Source: Syncephalastrum monosporum B8922 (Eukaryota; Mucoromycota; Mucoromycetes; Mucorales; Syncephalastraceae). Taken from it: 64,000 bases of DNA. The position numbers and the translations under genes are program-made. The stretch spans positions 310,001 through 374,000 of the forward strand of contig JNEN01000885.1 in the NCBI GenBank assembly GCA_000697355.1. Reading direction: 5' to 3'. Shown in pieces: positions 24,522-36,952 of this stretch. Each line of letters begins with the position of its first letter. Within the stretch, counting starts at the first letter, position 1. The notes under the pieces were generated by a model. It had not been told where the DNA came from. It worked only from the letters and a program-made list of their open reading frames with translations, and ran no database searches.

Positions 24522-25403
24522 ATGGCCTCCACGGCAGAATCAGCAACTCCACCCACAGAGGCACCCGAGACCGGCACAGCTTTCGATCGTGCCATTAAGG
24601 TCTATACCCCTCCTAGCAATGCTCTTGCACGAGGTACGTGCATCTCACTCTAAGCCCGTTATTGTACCTCTTATTCCTTTCTGGAGCGCTCTAGTTGAAA
24701 TGCCAGAATCCTTCTACAAATTGAGCCCTAATGAGATCAAGGCGCTTTACAAATCCCATGTTGATCGCCGCGAGAACCTTGAGAACAAGTAAACAGGAGA
24801 TGGACGTTCTGTTACGCTCTCTTACGTGTATTACGTAGACCCTTGAAAACCCAAAAGGTCCGGAACACGGAGGAGCAGGAACGCATGAAAAAGTATCCAC
24901 GCACGACCATTCGTGTACGGCTTCCAGACCATACCATTCTGCAAGCGCAGTTCGAGTCAAAGGAACGCGTTAGCGATGTGTACGACTTTGTGCGATCCAC
25001 GTTGACCACGCCAGAACGCAAATTCTTGCTTTGCTTGCCTCCACGCACCAAACTTGTCGAGCCTGTTCTCACCTTGTACAAGGCTGGTTTGGCGCCCGCC
25101 AGTAATGTCACCTTTGTCTGGATTGACCCGCCTATCCCCAACGCCTCAGGTAGGTTCTTGATGGAAGGCCACATAGACATCTCATTCCCCTTTCCGTATG
25201 TGTGCGTAGACATGCCAACCCTCACGAAGGAATACCTCGACAAGCTTGAGCCTTTTCCCTCCCCTGCCGGATCGCCCACATCCCAAAGTCCTGCCTCGCC
25301 CGCTTCTACAGCTTCGGGCTCCTCTTCTCAGCAGCAACAGCAGCAACAAGGAGCGAAAAAGCAGATCCCCAAATGGCTCCAAAAGGGCTTATTTAAGAAA
25401 TAA
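24522..25403 (+). CDS. UBX-domain protein, short TUG/Ubx4 (ASPSCR1)-like
   Basis: Four exons: 24522-24633, 24695-24788, 24839-25149, 25210-25403; 236 residues. The order FDRAIKVYTPPSNALAR, MPESFYKLSPNEIKALY, TTIRVRLPDHTILQAQF (UBX beta-grasp) and KKQIPKWLQKGLFKK at the C-terminus matches the C-terminal half of TUG/ASPSCR1 and yeast Ubx4. These bind the Cdc48/p97 ATPase and regulate its hexamers and membrane-protein traffic. The N-terminal ubiquitin-like domain of full-length TUG is missing: an in-frame ATG exists at 24426 but adds only 32 residues with no Ubl. A proline/serine- and Gln-rich linker precedes the tail. Either the gene is natively short or an upstream exon was missed or lost. Confidence 0.85.
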
Positions 25404-25859
25404 AGCGACAAGTATACATTTTTTTCATATCTTTTTTTTTTTTTTTCATAAAGAATCAAAAGGGGTACAGTAATCTTTGTTTGAATTATGGAAAAGAAAG
25501 GGAGAAAAAGTACATTCAATATTTAGCTGGAAATGACAGTGTTATGTATATATATAAAGCGTGTGCGAGTGTGGAGTGGCGTGCTAAAGGAGCCAATAGA
25601 TTGTACGTGCCGTATATGTTTGCAAAAGATCTAGATCGTTTGTGTGCGAAAGAAGTGTGGCGGGGGTGTGAAAGTGAAACTGTGTGTGTGTGTGTGCGTG
25701 CTGAAGAAGCAACCGAGAGTAAATGACAACAATTGGATTTGGATGCAGAAGATAATATGTGGTTTTAAAAAGGGGAAATGTGCGTGTGGTGTTTGCGTGT
25801 TTCGTGTTTGCGTTTGGTGTGTACGTTTGAATTTTCTGAACGCTCAGAGAAGCCAACTA
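25404..25859. other. Short convergent 3' region with GT microsatellite
   Basis: 3' flanks of the UBX and LARP1 genes. A poly-T run is at 25430-25447 and a (TG)n tract at about 25680-25696, followed by further GTGT-rich sequence to 25830. No gene seen. Confidence 0.6.
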
Positions 25860-28800
25860 TTACTTGCCATGGTGATGCTCCTTCAAGACATAACGTCAGC
25901 TTACATAGGCTCCCACATATTATATGCACTTACATGTGTGCGGGGGACGTGATAAATTTCCTTGTCACCTTGGGTGACTTTATGGGGAGGCTGCGCATGA
26001 CGGAAGTCCTCGATGGACTTGTACTGACCCACAAGATCTTCCAAACGTTTCTTGAGCTTCAACTCACGCTTGTCCTTTCGATAATACAGGTAAGCCCAGA
26101 ACTTTTCGAGGCCATACAAATTGCCATTGTCATAATCAGCCAAGGTCAACTCTTGGAAATCACGGAACACCGCTTTGCGGAAGCGTTTCTCGAGTCCATA
26201 CGAGTAGAAGCGGAAAAGGCATTCCATGCCATATCTAACACACCAAAACGCATACCCATCTGAGCGTCCAACCGTATTGAATCACATTTGACAACTTACC
26301 GATAGTTGTGATTGGCATCCTCCACAGCTAGTCGCAAGAATTCATTGTACATCTTGTTGTTAAAGTGGTCGCGCAAAAAGTGTGACCAGAATCGGAAGAG
26401 CGTGTTCATCTCGTGGGATTGGCCCGGGCCGACCTGCTTGCGTTCATGCAGCGCTTTGGCGTGGTACTTGTAATACTTGTGCTGTACAAAACCATTGTCC
26501 TTCAATAGTTCATGGCTTGGATGCTGGAAGTTGGGGAACGAGTGCGCCATGTCGACTGACGATGACAGGTGGTCACCGCCCTTGTAGCTGGTCGACAGCT
26601 GGTCGTTTGGATCATAGTGATACGCCTCTTCACTCAGGACCCAGCCCACGTGGCTGCGAGTATCCTTTTTACCGTTTGTGGGCGTCGAGCCATAGATCTG
26701 TAGCGATTCAGGCTGGATGGGGTAGAAGCGAGGAGCCAACACAGTCGTAGCTTGAATGCTACCCGCCTCATGTAAGTCACGATAGACCAAAGATATATGA
26801 GTTTACAGTATCACTTACGGTTGTGCGCCTTGGTTGTCCTTGGCATTCATGCTTAGTTGGGCAAACTGCTCGGGATCAATCGTGCCAACCTTGGCTTCCT
26901 TTTGATTGTGCTCGCTCAGGCCACTCTCGTACTGATAAAGGCCCTCATTTATCATGTCTGAGACATCCTGGTTCATCTTCGAACGCTCAAAAGGAACATG
27001 GGTACGGTCGCGCTTGCGCTGAGTCACAATCATGATGCGTGCCACCATGTCTTCGTCAAAATCATGCTCGTCCTCATCTTCGTCGTCCGAGATGTAGTAC
27101 TTTTGGACCGTGTTGGGGCGACTACCATCGATCCATTCGTCTTCCAGCTCGAAAAGGCCGTCGTCGTCATCGTGTGCAATGGCATTGTTGTTGTTCTTGC
27201 TGTCGTTGTTGCCGTTGGCCTTGGAGGAGGAAGTGGAGGGTATGGAAGAGGCACCAGTCGCAGATGCGGAAGGTCGTGAAGGCTGTGGTGGTGGCTGTGG
27301 GGATTTGGAAGACGTGGCTGCTGGTGAAGAGGTAGACATTGCTGTAGCTGCAGTGGAAGGTTTGCCAGTGGCTGCCGGAGGAGGAGCAGCACCAGAAGAG
27401 GAGGGATTTGGCAGGACCCACGTCTCCCAGCCCTCGCGTCGGCGTACCTTGCCATCCTCACGAAGCTCCACAATTTCTGACTTTTGTAACGCGCTCTTGA
27501 TAAATTCAAGATCCGTGCAGAGTGCTTTCATACGATTGAAATTGGCTAGGATTTGCAGATCAATGAAGCCTTGGGAATCCATCTATACATTTCATCTTAG
27601 CTTTCCGACCCAATGCTTTGCGAAATAAGGGTGAAACGCGTGACATACCTTGCTCCGCAAAAAGACATCCTTGCACAGGTTATCAATGCTGAAATAATAT
27701 TCTCTACGGGGATATGTTAGCCATAGCTCATTGGACTGTATCCGTACACTTACACTTGCTGCATGATGTAGAATTTCAGGGTTTCCGCATCGACGGCGAC
27801 AAAAGCAGGGCGCACTCGGGCGGTCTGCATTGCAAGGGAGGCGTAGTCGTTCCGCTGAACCCCGCCCCGACCGCGACCGCGACCCCGGCCGCGGTAAGGA
27901 GACCGTTCCTGTGAGTAATGATGTTGCTGGTGGTGCTGGTGGTGGTTATGGTGCTCTTGATGCTGCCTCGGTGAAGTAGCCTTCGCCTCAGTGCTGACGC
28001 GACGAGAAGAATGGTCGGTGTTTGTGTTAGCAGTCCGAGACGTGGTGGAAGCGGCATTTGCATTAAGGGGTGCAGTGGTGGCGTTATTGTTATTGTTGCT
28101 GCTGTTATTGTCAGCAGTGGCAGCATTGGGAGCAGAAGCAGCGGCAGCGGCAGCGGCAGTGGCAGCTGTGGAGGGACTGGCAGTGGTGGCAGGCGCAGTG
28201 GTTGTTGTTGTGGAAATGATGGAGGGTTTCCGCTTGGATGGAGTGTCCGACTTTTTGTCTTTACGTGGCGGATTGGTGGAAGAACGGCGTGACGAGCGCT
28301 TTTTGTTAATCGTGTTGTCTTTATTGCTCGCAGCCTTGTCTTTGCCGTCCTTTTTGCTTTGAGACTGCTGTTGCTTGCGGGTGTTTTTGTTGCGTGGGGT
28401 GGGCGACGCGTGCGTTATGACGGGGGTATAGCGCTTCCACTGGCTCTTTTTCCCTTTATATGCAAAAAGGTGAGTCAATCACTTTTTCTTTAGTGGAGAT
28501 GATCGTCATACCTTTGGCAAATTTCTCCTTCTTTGCAGTGGAGGCAGCAGCGGTTTCTTCGGGTGCAATGGTTGAACCGGGCGCCTCGTTGGGAGCAGGC
28601 CAAGCCTGGGTAGGCAACTCTGAATGGACCACTTCTTTATCAGGACATGTACAAAGCTTAAAGGGTAAAAAAGCACGCGAGGGAATATATAAATACCTTG
28701 GTCATTGTTTTGCTCGGACAATTTCTCAGACGATGGATTTCCGTTTGCTGCGGCAGACTTGCGCGCTTGCCAAACGTTGACTGTAGGCTGTGGAGCCGGC

Positions 28801-28967
28801 ACGGTTGGCTTTTTGTCGTCGTTGGAAGGAGCGTTGTTGTTATTATTCTGAGTGTTGCCATTGTTGTTGTCGTTGGAAGTAGATGCTTCTGCATGGAGGG
28901 CTTCCTGGGAGCTGGTTTGGGCAGGAGTGGCTGTAACCGTTTTGCCTTTGGAACTTGGGCTGACCAT
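25860..28967 (-). CDS. La-related protein 1 (LARP1), La module plus DM15
   Basis: Eight exons on the minus strand: 28967-28697, 28634-28512, 28453-27754, 27703-27649, 27582-26819, 26758-26300, 26234-25934, 25880-25860; about 897 residues. The first 350 residues are disordered with Asn, Ala, Thr and His runs and an [13 protein letters not shown]-binding patch. The La motif follows ([19 protein letters not shown] ... [14 protein letters not shown], then [10 protein letters not shown]), then an acidic linker. The C-terminal DM15 repeats ([56 protein letters not shown]) bind the cap and 5'TOP of ribosomal-protein mRNAs in LARP1 and mark the family. The last small exon is uncertain; without it the frame ends at 25901. 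Confidence 0.9.
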
Positions 28968-29499
28968 GACAGAAGAAAGAACGAGGGGTACGCGCAACAA
29001 GAGTTGGGTCAATCGTGTGTGTGTGTGTGTGTGTGTGTTGTTCAATAAAGAAAAGCTTGGTAAGAAAGAAAAATTAGGAGTTGCAGACTAGGTTGTTTCA
29101 GTACGAATGAGTAGAGGCTTATAAAGTAGCACACAAAGAAAAGTAGGCAAAGAAGAGGGAGAGAGAGAGAGAGAGACGGGTGAGGTGAAGCGTGAATGGG
29201 TAGATGGAGTTATCTTTGAAGGTCCGCGGGTTTTGGGTTGCACGCAGAACAGAACAGCAGTTTTGTCCGCTAGAGTGAGCGAGCGAGGGAGGATGGGGAG
29301 TGTGGAGCACGACACACTGGATTGGGTGCAATTGTGGTCGAGAAACAGGAGTGGCTTATATATGTGAATGACGTATACCTTTTCCGCTGGGGGGAGGGTG
29401 AATTTGGGTGTGCTCTCGAGAGCGGGAATCAACCCCTGCCCAAGCAAAACCAGATTGAATTTTTTTCCTTTCTCTGTCCGTACCTCATCTACAATAAGA
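28968..29499. promoter_or_regulatory. Divergent promoter region LARP1 / ATP18
   Basis: 532 bp between the start codons of two oppositely oriented genes, containing the GT and GA microsatellites. It must hold both promoters. No specific factor site is assigned. Confidence 0.5.
29015..29039. repeat. (GT)n microsatellite
   Basis: About 12 GT units just upstream of the LARP1 start codon, that is (CA)n in its probable 5' leader. A (GA)n tract lies nearby at 29158-29176. Confidence 0.85.
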
Positions 29500-29833
29500 A
29501 TGTTCGGTCTGCGCAAGTTCAACGCCCCCGTCTTCCGTCCCGCCGCTCCCTTCATCGTCGGTGGTGTCACTGTCTTCTTCCTTGTCGCCAAGGCCCAGTC
29601 CGCCATGATTGACTGTAATTCTTCAAACGCGCATTCATGTCGTATTAATTACCGTCTCTAATCTGTTTTCTTTCTCTCTCTTTTCTATATTCCTTTCTCA
29701 ACAGCCGAGGAGTACAGAAACGACCCCCGTAACCCTGCTCGTACGTTACTCTCTATCGCCGTCTTCAACCTTTGCTAACCTCTTTTTTCTTTTTCTTTTT
29801 CGTATAGTGGCTGCTGGCAAGAAGGCCCACTAA
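29500..29833 (+). CDS. ATP18: ATP synthase subunit J (Atp18)
   Basis: Three exons: 29500-29614, 29705-29740, 29808-29833; 58 residues, the normal size for subunit j. The sequence opens MFGLRKFNAPVFRPAAPF, has one transmembrane helix (about 17-35) and ends with EEYRNDPRNP and a basic tail, as in yeast Atp18. The protein sits in the mitochondrial inner membrane in the Fo part of F1Fo ATP synthase, at the dimer side. The small size and two introns make it easy to miss in automated annotation. Confidence 0.88.
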
Positions 29834-32628
29834 GACATTCCGCCTCTATTTCCTCTATGTATAAAGAAAAAGGAACATTCTTCCACTTTGTAGAATAAAG
29901 GAGGTTTCATCCACCTGCGCCTCGTCTTTTATTCATCTCTCGTTTCGTGTCATGGTGGTATTGTCTCAGCTTTATGTCGTGCTCGAAAACACATATTCGT
30001 ACGCGTGGAAACACATCATTGCGTATATCCGCCAGGTCCGCGCTTTCCTTCTGAATTTACATACCCGACCGTCTATCGACCGATCTGTCAAACCCATATG
30101 GATCCTCATATGGGCGACCATACCACGCACCGTGCATGCACTAATGATGACATATACAGCCATTCGAACGCCGTGGTGCCGAGAAGATCGCCTATGAATT
30201 GCTTGACATACACCGTTCAGCAAAGCGTACTTCACAGACATCAGACAAGATAAACCAGGACGTCTTAGTGTTCTAGGTTTCAAAACAAGCTCTATGCCGA
30301 AAGGAAACGATAAAGTTCGCCACAGAATGAGAAAAAGAAGCACTTGTTGATCCATTTACGCAGCAAGATACTGTATATAATAAATTAAGGACAGAAATCG
30401 CAAGACATAGAAGCGCCAGAATGAGGACAAGAAATGCAGCAGAACGGCCAAAATACTCACCATCGCGCTTGCGGGCACTATGAATAGACGTGATACACAT
30501 TGGTACGCTCATTTTAATAGGCATGGGCTTCTTTGATGACACGCAAATATTATAAAGGATCCATTCCCCTGTACAAGTATATGGGTTGTCGAGCTGAAAT
30601 TATGGATGTACTAAATAAGCAAAGGTTGGGTATGGTCTCTGCGATTGATAAACGGTAGTGAAATGCGGTCAAAGTACAAAAATAATATCATGGCTGCGCT
30701 TAATACATCTGCGGATAGACAGTGCTAGTAGGCAGTAGAATGGCTAGCATTGCACTGCAAAACCCATTCGATAGTGGCCACCTTATTGGAAGCTTTAAAA
30801 TAACGCTGTGGTGTCTCTCTGTCGTGGATCACCCTACGCGGAGTAAAACTGGTAAACCTATTTTACGGTGCTTTACACAGTCTCTTTCAGGTCACTTCAA
30901 TACCATCAGTGACTTCGTTGTCGGTAACATCAGCAGTAGCAGTTTTGTGCTTGCCAGCCATATTGATGTATGTCAAGCTGGCCACCATGCGGCGCATAAA
31001 TATGTCACTTCATGCAAAGTGGTGGAGACGCCAACCATAAAGAGACGTAACGCTAATCTACTAGTTCTAGGTCATCAGAGGCTCATCACAAGCATGCTCA
31101 TAAGTAGAACGGTAAAATTCAGTGGAAGAATAACATGGCCATATTTACACGAAGCAACGGAAAAACTGTCATTCACAGTACTTGCAACTGTGCTCTCCCT
31201 TTTTCGTGCTTCAAGCATTGTTGGACTGTTTCCTTTCATCTCCAATCCAACTAAATGGCACTCACCGGTTAATTCTTCTATGCTATATGATGCGGTGTGT
31301 ACAGTGCTTTGTTTTCAATTGTCTAGAAAACACGCCGTACCTTTACTTATTTGTTGGGCAAATGGTTCTCATCGCTGTAGATGTATGATCACACGCACGG
31401 TCAACACATAGGGGCAGTTTAATATTACGCACAGCTTGATAGCTATAAACATTCCCTAGTCCTGTATACAGCTTGTGACATGCACGCAATTACCATGAGG
31501 TGTTAATCAAAGCGCACGTATGCGAAATATTGCGCTTGGTCTATGTCAGACGTATGCTAATAATTATGGATAATATGCAGCAACATCAACGGATATAGCA
31601 TATTACATTAGCCCTTAAAGGTACAAATGCTTCATATGTATCTTGCATATATCAAACGATAGCGGGAGCGCATTATCGGATGGTGGTCGCGTTACACAGC
31701 GCCCCTGTCCGCTGCATTGATACCCACTGCAAGTGCACTGTCTGCAGCTATTTTGTGCTACAATAACGGATACAAGCATTGTGACGTTGCTAGTTATTCT
31801 AGAATGCAAGAAGAAATAGAGACTGCAGAGTTGCAGAAGAAAATCAGCATATGGTTATTTATATATCCTTAGGGTGCGTGGCCAAGTCTCTGAATGAACG
31901 CGTAATGCTATATATACGGGAGGGTACCGTGGTGAGGCAGAGTATGACCCGCGAAGGAAGTAAACCAACCCCGTTGGAACGCGGGTGTAAACGGTATCAT
32001 TTTATCATTCAAAGCAGGGACCCATACTAACAGGTATGTTATCTGCCTCAGAGCACATCGATCCATTCTAATGAATCAAAGGATGGAGCTTCTACGCAAA
32101 TTATGTAAGCGAACGTGCTCCGAGTTACACATTGAGCGAGAAAAAAAAAAGAAAACGGGGTTCCATGACTTGCGATCTCCATCGGCGTGACCACATCGAG
32201 AAATAGTATATCGGGAGACGTAGAACTAAAAGTCAAAAATATATGTATTCTCTGTAACGGGAAGTGCAGAAAAAAAAGAATGAAGGTAGCTGCTACGACT
32301 ATCTCACGGCACCTTTCGCCTGTAAGACGTTATGACGGATAAGTGAATTGTGGCGAAAAAGAATTCTACTAATGCGCTATCGAAGAGCTTTCACAAGAAA
32401 AACTGTATCGGTGGCTCCTGCAAAGGTGAGTAACCGAGCTAAATGAGTACGTTGCAGTCAAAGCCTATGAGTCTATTGATATCAACAAGCTGAGGAAAAG
32501 GTTCTTTTGGAGGGTAAGATACACAGTATAACGCAAAGATGACGACAAATGGGATAGTAAGCCAAACTCAGCGTCGCATTATTTCTCGGATTCTTTTGAC
32601 GCGTTACTTTCACGTTTCGACGAGCACA
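29834..32628. other. Long intergenic region
   Basis: About 2.8 kb. An open frame of 229 codons on the plus strand (30722-31411) shows no domain and low-complexity signs are absent; coding is not supported. A palindrome lies at 30093-30113. An NAD(P)HX epimerase promoter must lie near the 3' end. Confidence 0.45.
30093..30113. repeat. 8-bp perfect inverted repeat
   Basis: CCCATATG and CATATGGG separated by 5 nt, 260 bp downstream of the ATP18 stop. It could be a terminator-side hairpin or a binding site; no direct evidence. Confidence 0.5.
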
Positions 32629-33498
32629 ATGTCCTTCAAGGTAATGCATCATCTCAATATTGCTTCCAAGCAACTCATCCAAAAGTAGTTTCTATCGCAA
32701 AAAGTAGCACAAGCCATTGATGAGGAGCTCATGTCGGCGGCAGGCGGCTTCTCGGTGGATCAACTTATGGAGCTCGGTAAGGCTGCGCCCACACCTCGTT
32801 CTCAACGACAAGGGTTGCCCATACTTCTTCCATTGTAGCTGGACTTAGTGTTGCTGAGGCTGTGCAGAAGTCATATGACAGCAAGAAGCACCCGCGCGTG
32901 CTTGTCTGCGTTGGTCCGGGCAACAACGGCGGGGATGGTTTGGTGGCAGCTCGGCACCTGTTTCACTTTGGCTACAAGCCTTCGCTCTTCTACCCCAAAC
33001 AGCCCAACAAGGACTTGTACAAGGTAAGCGCATCCTGCCACATTGTATTCTTCTTACTCATAGAACTTCGACTAGCGCCTTTTAACACAGTGTCAGCAAT
33101 TACAGCTTCCTGTGTATCAGGATAATTGGTCGGCCCATCTGGACGAGGCCGACGTGCTTATTGACTCGGTATTCGGGTTTAGCTTCCATGGCGAGGTACG
33201 CGACCCTTTCAAGGAAGTCGTGCAGTCATTCAAGACAACGTCCAAACCGATCGTGGCCGTGGATATCCCGTCAGGCTGGGATGTTGAGCAGGGTCCGACA
33301 GAGCAGGTTAATTACCAGCCTAGCGTGCTCGTTTCTCTGACTGCACCCAAGCAGTGCGCCACTCATTTCAAGGGCGCCCATCATTTCCTTGGTGGCCGTT
33401 TCGTCCCTCCCGCCCTTGCCCAAAAATTCAATTTTGATGTGCCCGCTTTCAAGGGCGCAGAGCAAACGGTTGAGCTGCCGCGTTCGTCCTCTCTGTAA
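32629..33498 (+). CDS. NAD(P)H-hydrate epimerase (NNRE / AIBP family)
   Basis: Four exons: 32629-32640 (12 nt, MSFK), 32689-32776, 32839-33023, 33091-33498; 230 residues, matching the family length. Conserved blocks are [45 protein letters not shown] (phosphate/NAD-binding loop), [40 protein letters not shown] and [13 protein letters not shown]. The enzyme epimerises R- and S-NAD(P)HX so that the ATP-dependent dehydratase can repair both. No clear targeting peptide remains with this start. Without the tiny first exon no ATG lies before the conserved block, so the 12-nt exon is needed. The stop is 30 bp from that of the convergent PABA synthase gene. Confidence 0.88.
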
Positions 33499-33528
33499 TA
33501 AAGAAATAAACGAGCTTAACTTAGTATA

Positions 33529-36337
33529 TTAATTAGCAATCCTTTGTTCTATGATGAGGTCCTGAATGCTGGGAGCTACGCTACGCGTCTTTAAAACAGC
33601 TTCGCGCCATTCTTGTTCTGGATCTGACAGGAAAGTAACAGCTCCGCCACCGCCTACAGAAATTTCCAGGCTGCCCTCTTTCGTCCTGGCCGCCACGCCT
33701 GTGCGTATCACAACATTGAAATCGGCGTTGCCGCTCAAGGAGAAGTAACCGAGACATCCAGAATATGCACCGCGCGGCCGATGTTTCTCGAGTTCGTCCA
33801 GGATTTCGACAGACCGCAACTTGGGCGCACCTGTCATCGATCCAGGCGGGAAACAATGCCGCAGTGCTTGTACGCAATCCACGTCAGGCTTCAGTGTACC
33901 CCGGATCGTAGAAACCAGATGATGCACCTTTTCGTACGTCTCGACGTGCATTAATTTGGGTACAGACACGCTGTTGGGGTGGCACACATGCGCAAGATCG
34001 TTCCGAATCAGATCCACAATCTAAGACCAGAAATTTAAGCTACCAGTCGCAAAAAAGGCTTTAATAACATACCATGAGATTTTCAGCACGCTCCTTGACG
34101 TCCTGCCACAGTTTCTGTTTTCGATTGTCATCCGCCGCTTGTTCCTGTTCGCCGCATTTCGCGTCACGGTCGCACGGACCTTGGCACTGACAGCCCAGCG
34201 CACGGGCCATAGTGCCCTTGATAGGCTTCATCTCCGCCATCCCATCTGTAATACTGAGGAACCGCTCAGGGCTGGAGCTGAGCAGGGCCAGCGACGGAAA
34301 AACAAGAAGTGCGGAAAAGGGGGCAGGATTGTTCTTGCGTAAGTGATGGGTATACAGTCGCCATAGATCAGAATCGTTCGGCCTGAAGGCAGTGAGATCT
34401 CGGCATCGGAACCGGGTCGTCAAGCAAAGCTCGTAGGATTCACCTTCCTTGATCTCGGCGATGCATTTTTCGACGGCTTGGAGATATTCTTGATGATCGG
34501 TGTCGGGTGTAAATAACTCGTGCTTTTGAGGCACAGGCGTGCTGTAGCCGCTGCTGTGTTCAGATGTCGATTTCCTTGACTTGGAGGTATGTGATAGAAC
34601 GCGTGCTCGAAGGGCAGCTTCTTCAGCTCTTGCCATCCATTCTTTCGCTTCGAATGCGGTATTGAAGCCTACTTCAGCATCGGGGCGTACCAGGCAGCAT
34701 AGACGGATTTCTCGTTTGTGATGATCAAACTCCCAAAACCGGTCGATGAACTGGAAGGCAGCGTCGGGTTCACGCGTGCAAGCGCAGCAATTACTTTCCG
34801 GGTCAACGTGAGGACAATGGCATAGCTGCTCTTTGGGGGTTACATAGCCGTCCAGGGATTCGCGTTTCATTTCGTAGCCGAAGTAGCCAATGAGGCCACC
34901 ACAAAACGCCTTCTTTTCGTAGGGCTCCTGAAGAGGGAAACGCGCCAGAATTCGAGACACGTAATCAAAGAAGTTATCGTCATCTGTGAGCGTATTCACA
35001 CTAGTAACCGTGCGGCACCGAACGTGGACTTGTCGATGGAGCGTGGAATACATGAACTCATAGGCTGGATCGACAGCTAGGACCGAATTTCTTGAATAAG
35101 GCGAAGACGACCGGTTGCTATCCAGCCAGCTAACAGAACGTATCGGCATTATCCCATTTTCCGGACTGGAGAGCCATTCAAGTAAGGCATGTGCTTCCAC
35201 CCAATCCCCTTTCAGTGGCCTCGAGATAAGTTGATAGGGTGACCCCGGCGATGGTATACGGGAGGGCGCAGGAAGCGGCGAAGGGATCGAGCTACGTGAG
35301 GGTATATAGCCAAGCTATGTAAAATGATATTAATACAAAGAACAACTCTTGCAGTCAACCTATACCTTGGCATGATACCATTTGCTTGTTACATATGCAA
35401 AGTTTTGTAGCATTTTCGCACCATGCTCAGTCGACACAGACTCCGGATGGAACTGCACACCCCACAGGGGTAAGGATTTGTGCCGGAAACCCATGATGGT
35501 GATGGGATCATGAATGTTTTCTTTTGTGTTCAGGTGGTCCAAATAATGATTTGTACGTTCCTCTACCGAATCATGGTCAGCAATGAAGCTCGCGTTCTTC
35601 AAAGCCAGGACATCCATGTCGTCTTCATAGCAGTATGCAGTAATATGTAGGGATTCAGGCAGGGCTATGACAAGCAGTATGAGATATCAGACGAACGCAA
35701 TGATTAATACAGCTTACCATTGCGGTCGACCACCAATGAGTGGTATCTTACTGCCCAAAAGGGAGTGTGACAGCCCTTGAAAAGCGCAGTGTCTTCTGCA
35801 TACACTAGGGACATGCGTCCGTGCATGATACGAGGGGCATAGGTGACTTTGCCACCCAGGATGTGTGCTATGCCTTGATGTCCCAGGCACACACCAAAAA
35901 TAGGTCTGTGGCAATGGTCCTGTTTCGGATCAAGCTGAGCTTTTAAAAGCTCTGTGCAGATGCCAAAATCCTACATTAAAACAAGCAAAGCATAAGTTTA
36001 ATTGAGCTTAAATTTTTATTTCCACGGTCCACTTCAATTCAATTCATCTCCATCTTACCGAGTCTCGCTCTGGACGGCCTGGTCCCGGGGAAATAATCAC
36101 ATTATCGAAGTGGGGTAAAATATCATTGCAAAATTCTTCCCTAGAAAACAGGGCATGTACCCAAGGTCAGGGAAATAAAGTTTGTATAGCAACACAAGCA
36201 TACCAGGAGTACTGATCATTGCGGATCACAACTGTGTTGGCTTCATTGACGCAAATTTGCAAGAGGTTGTAGGTATAAGAATCGTAATTGTCAATAATGA
36301 GGGTCTTCAAGTTCCCTAGCTCGGCAACAGGTGACAT
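33529..36337 (-). CDS. Bifunctional 4-amino-4-deoxychorismate (PABA) synthase
   Basis: Six exons on the minus strand: 36337-36204, 36140-36059, 35970-35718, 35664-35366, 35314-34073, 34020-33529; 833 residues. The N-terminal half is a class I glutamine amidotransferase: [30 protein letters not shown], nucleophile loop [11 protein letters not shown], and HPES ([14 protein letters not shown]). The C-terminal half is the chorismate-binding synthase: [56 protein letters not shown] and [15 protein letters not shown]. The lysine in PIKGT marks aminodeoxychorismate synthase rather than anthranilate synthase (PIAGT). It makes ADC from chorismate and glutamine for folate, as yeast Abz1 does in the cytosol. 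Insertions rich in Cys and Ser separate the halves of the synthase domain. Confidence 0.93.
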
Positions 36338-36952
36338 CGAAGATAAGAAAAAGAGCTGTCAAATGGAGCGAAGCGCATTCCATTACAGATATATTTTTGA
36401 AAGCAGATCGGATAAAGTTTTAGCTTCCATCAGATCAGGAGCCGCACTGCCAGCGGGCTTGAAGACTACAGTATAGAAATCGTCAAGAGACAAAATTCTC
36501 GGTCAAAATGAATAAGGATGATCGGGAATACTAGACGGGTGTGGAAAGAGTATGTCTGCTCAAACTTGTACGCTAGATAGTGTCATATTCTATTTGCTCA
36601 GGCGGCGCATAATGCAATGTAGAGTCCATTGGCTTATGACATATAGGATGAATTCTTCCTCCTTGCTTCTTGTGCGTTCCCTGTCATTAATCATCAATGT
36701 CACGTAATCAGGAAGTCTCATACGCACACAAGTATGATGAACTACTTGTTCCATCCATGTATATCCTAAAAGCGTTACGATGATATCTCCTTCTGAGAAG
36801 GCGTCCGAAAGATGTACACATTGACTCGTGAAGGGATTCATTCGTCTTGTTTCATGCTACAAACGACTCAGAAATACACAATTCGTATTGGGAGAACGGG
36901 TTTATTATTAGAGCTCAAATAGCGGTAGACATGTAAATAATTATAGATATAT
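36338..36952. other. Intergenic between two minus-strand genes
   Basis: 615 bp holding the PABA synthase promoter and the 3' flank of the reductase gene. No gene seen. Confidence 0.5.

Noticed and set aside
27110..27628. 172-codon plus-strand frame
   Set aside because: Antisense to the LARP1 La-module exon and its low-complexity linker; composition bias explains the open frame.
30722..31411. 229-codon plus-strand open frame in an intergenic region
   Set aside because: No recognisable domain, no promoter or splice support, and composition unlike neighbouring genes. Kept only as an unassigned frame.
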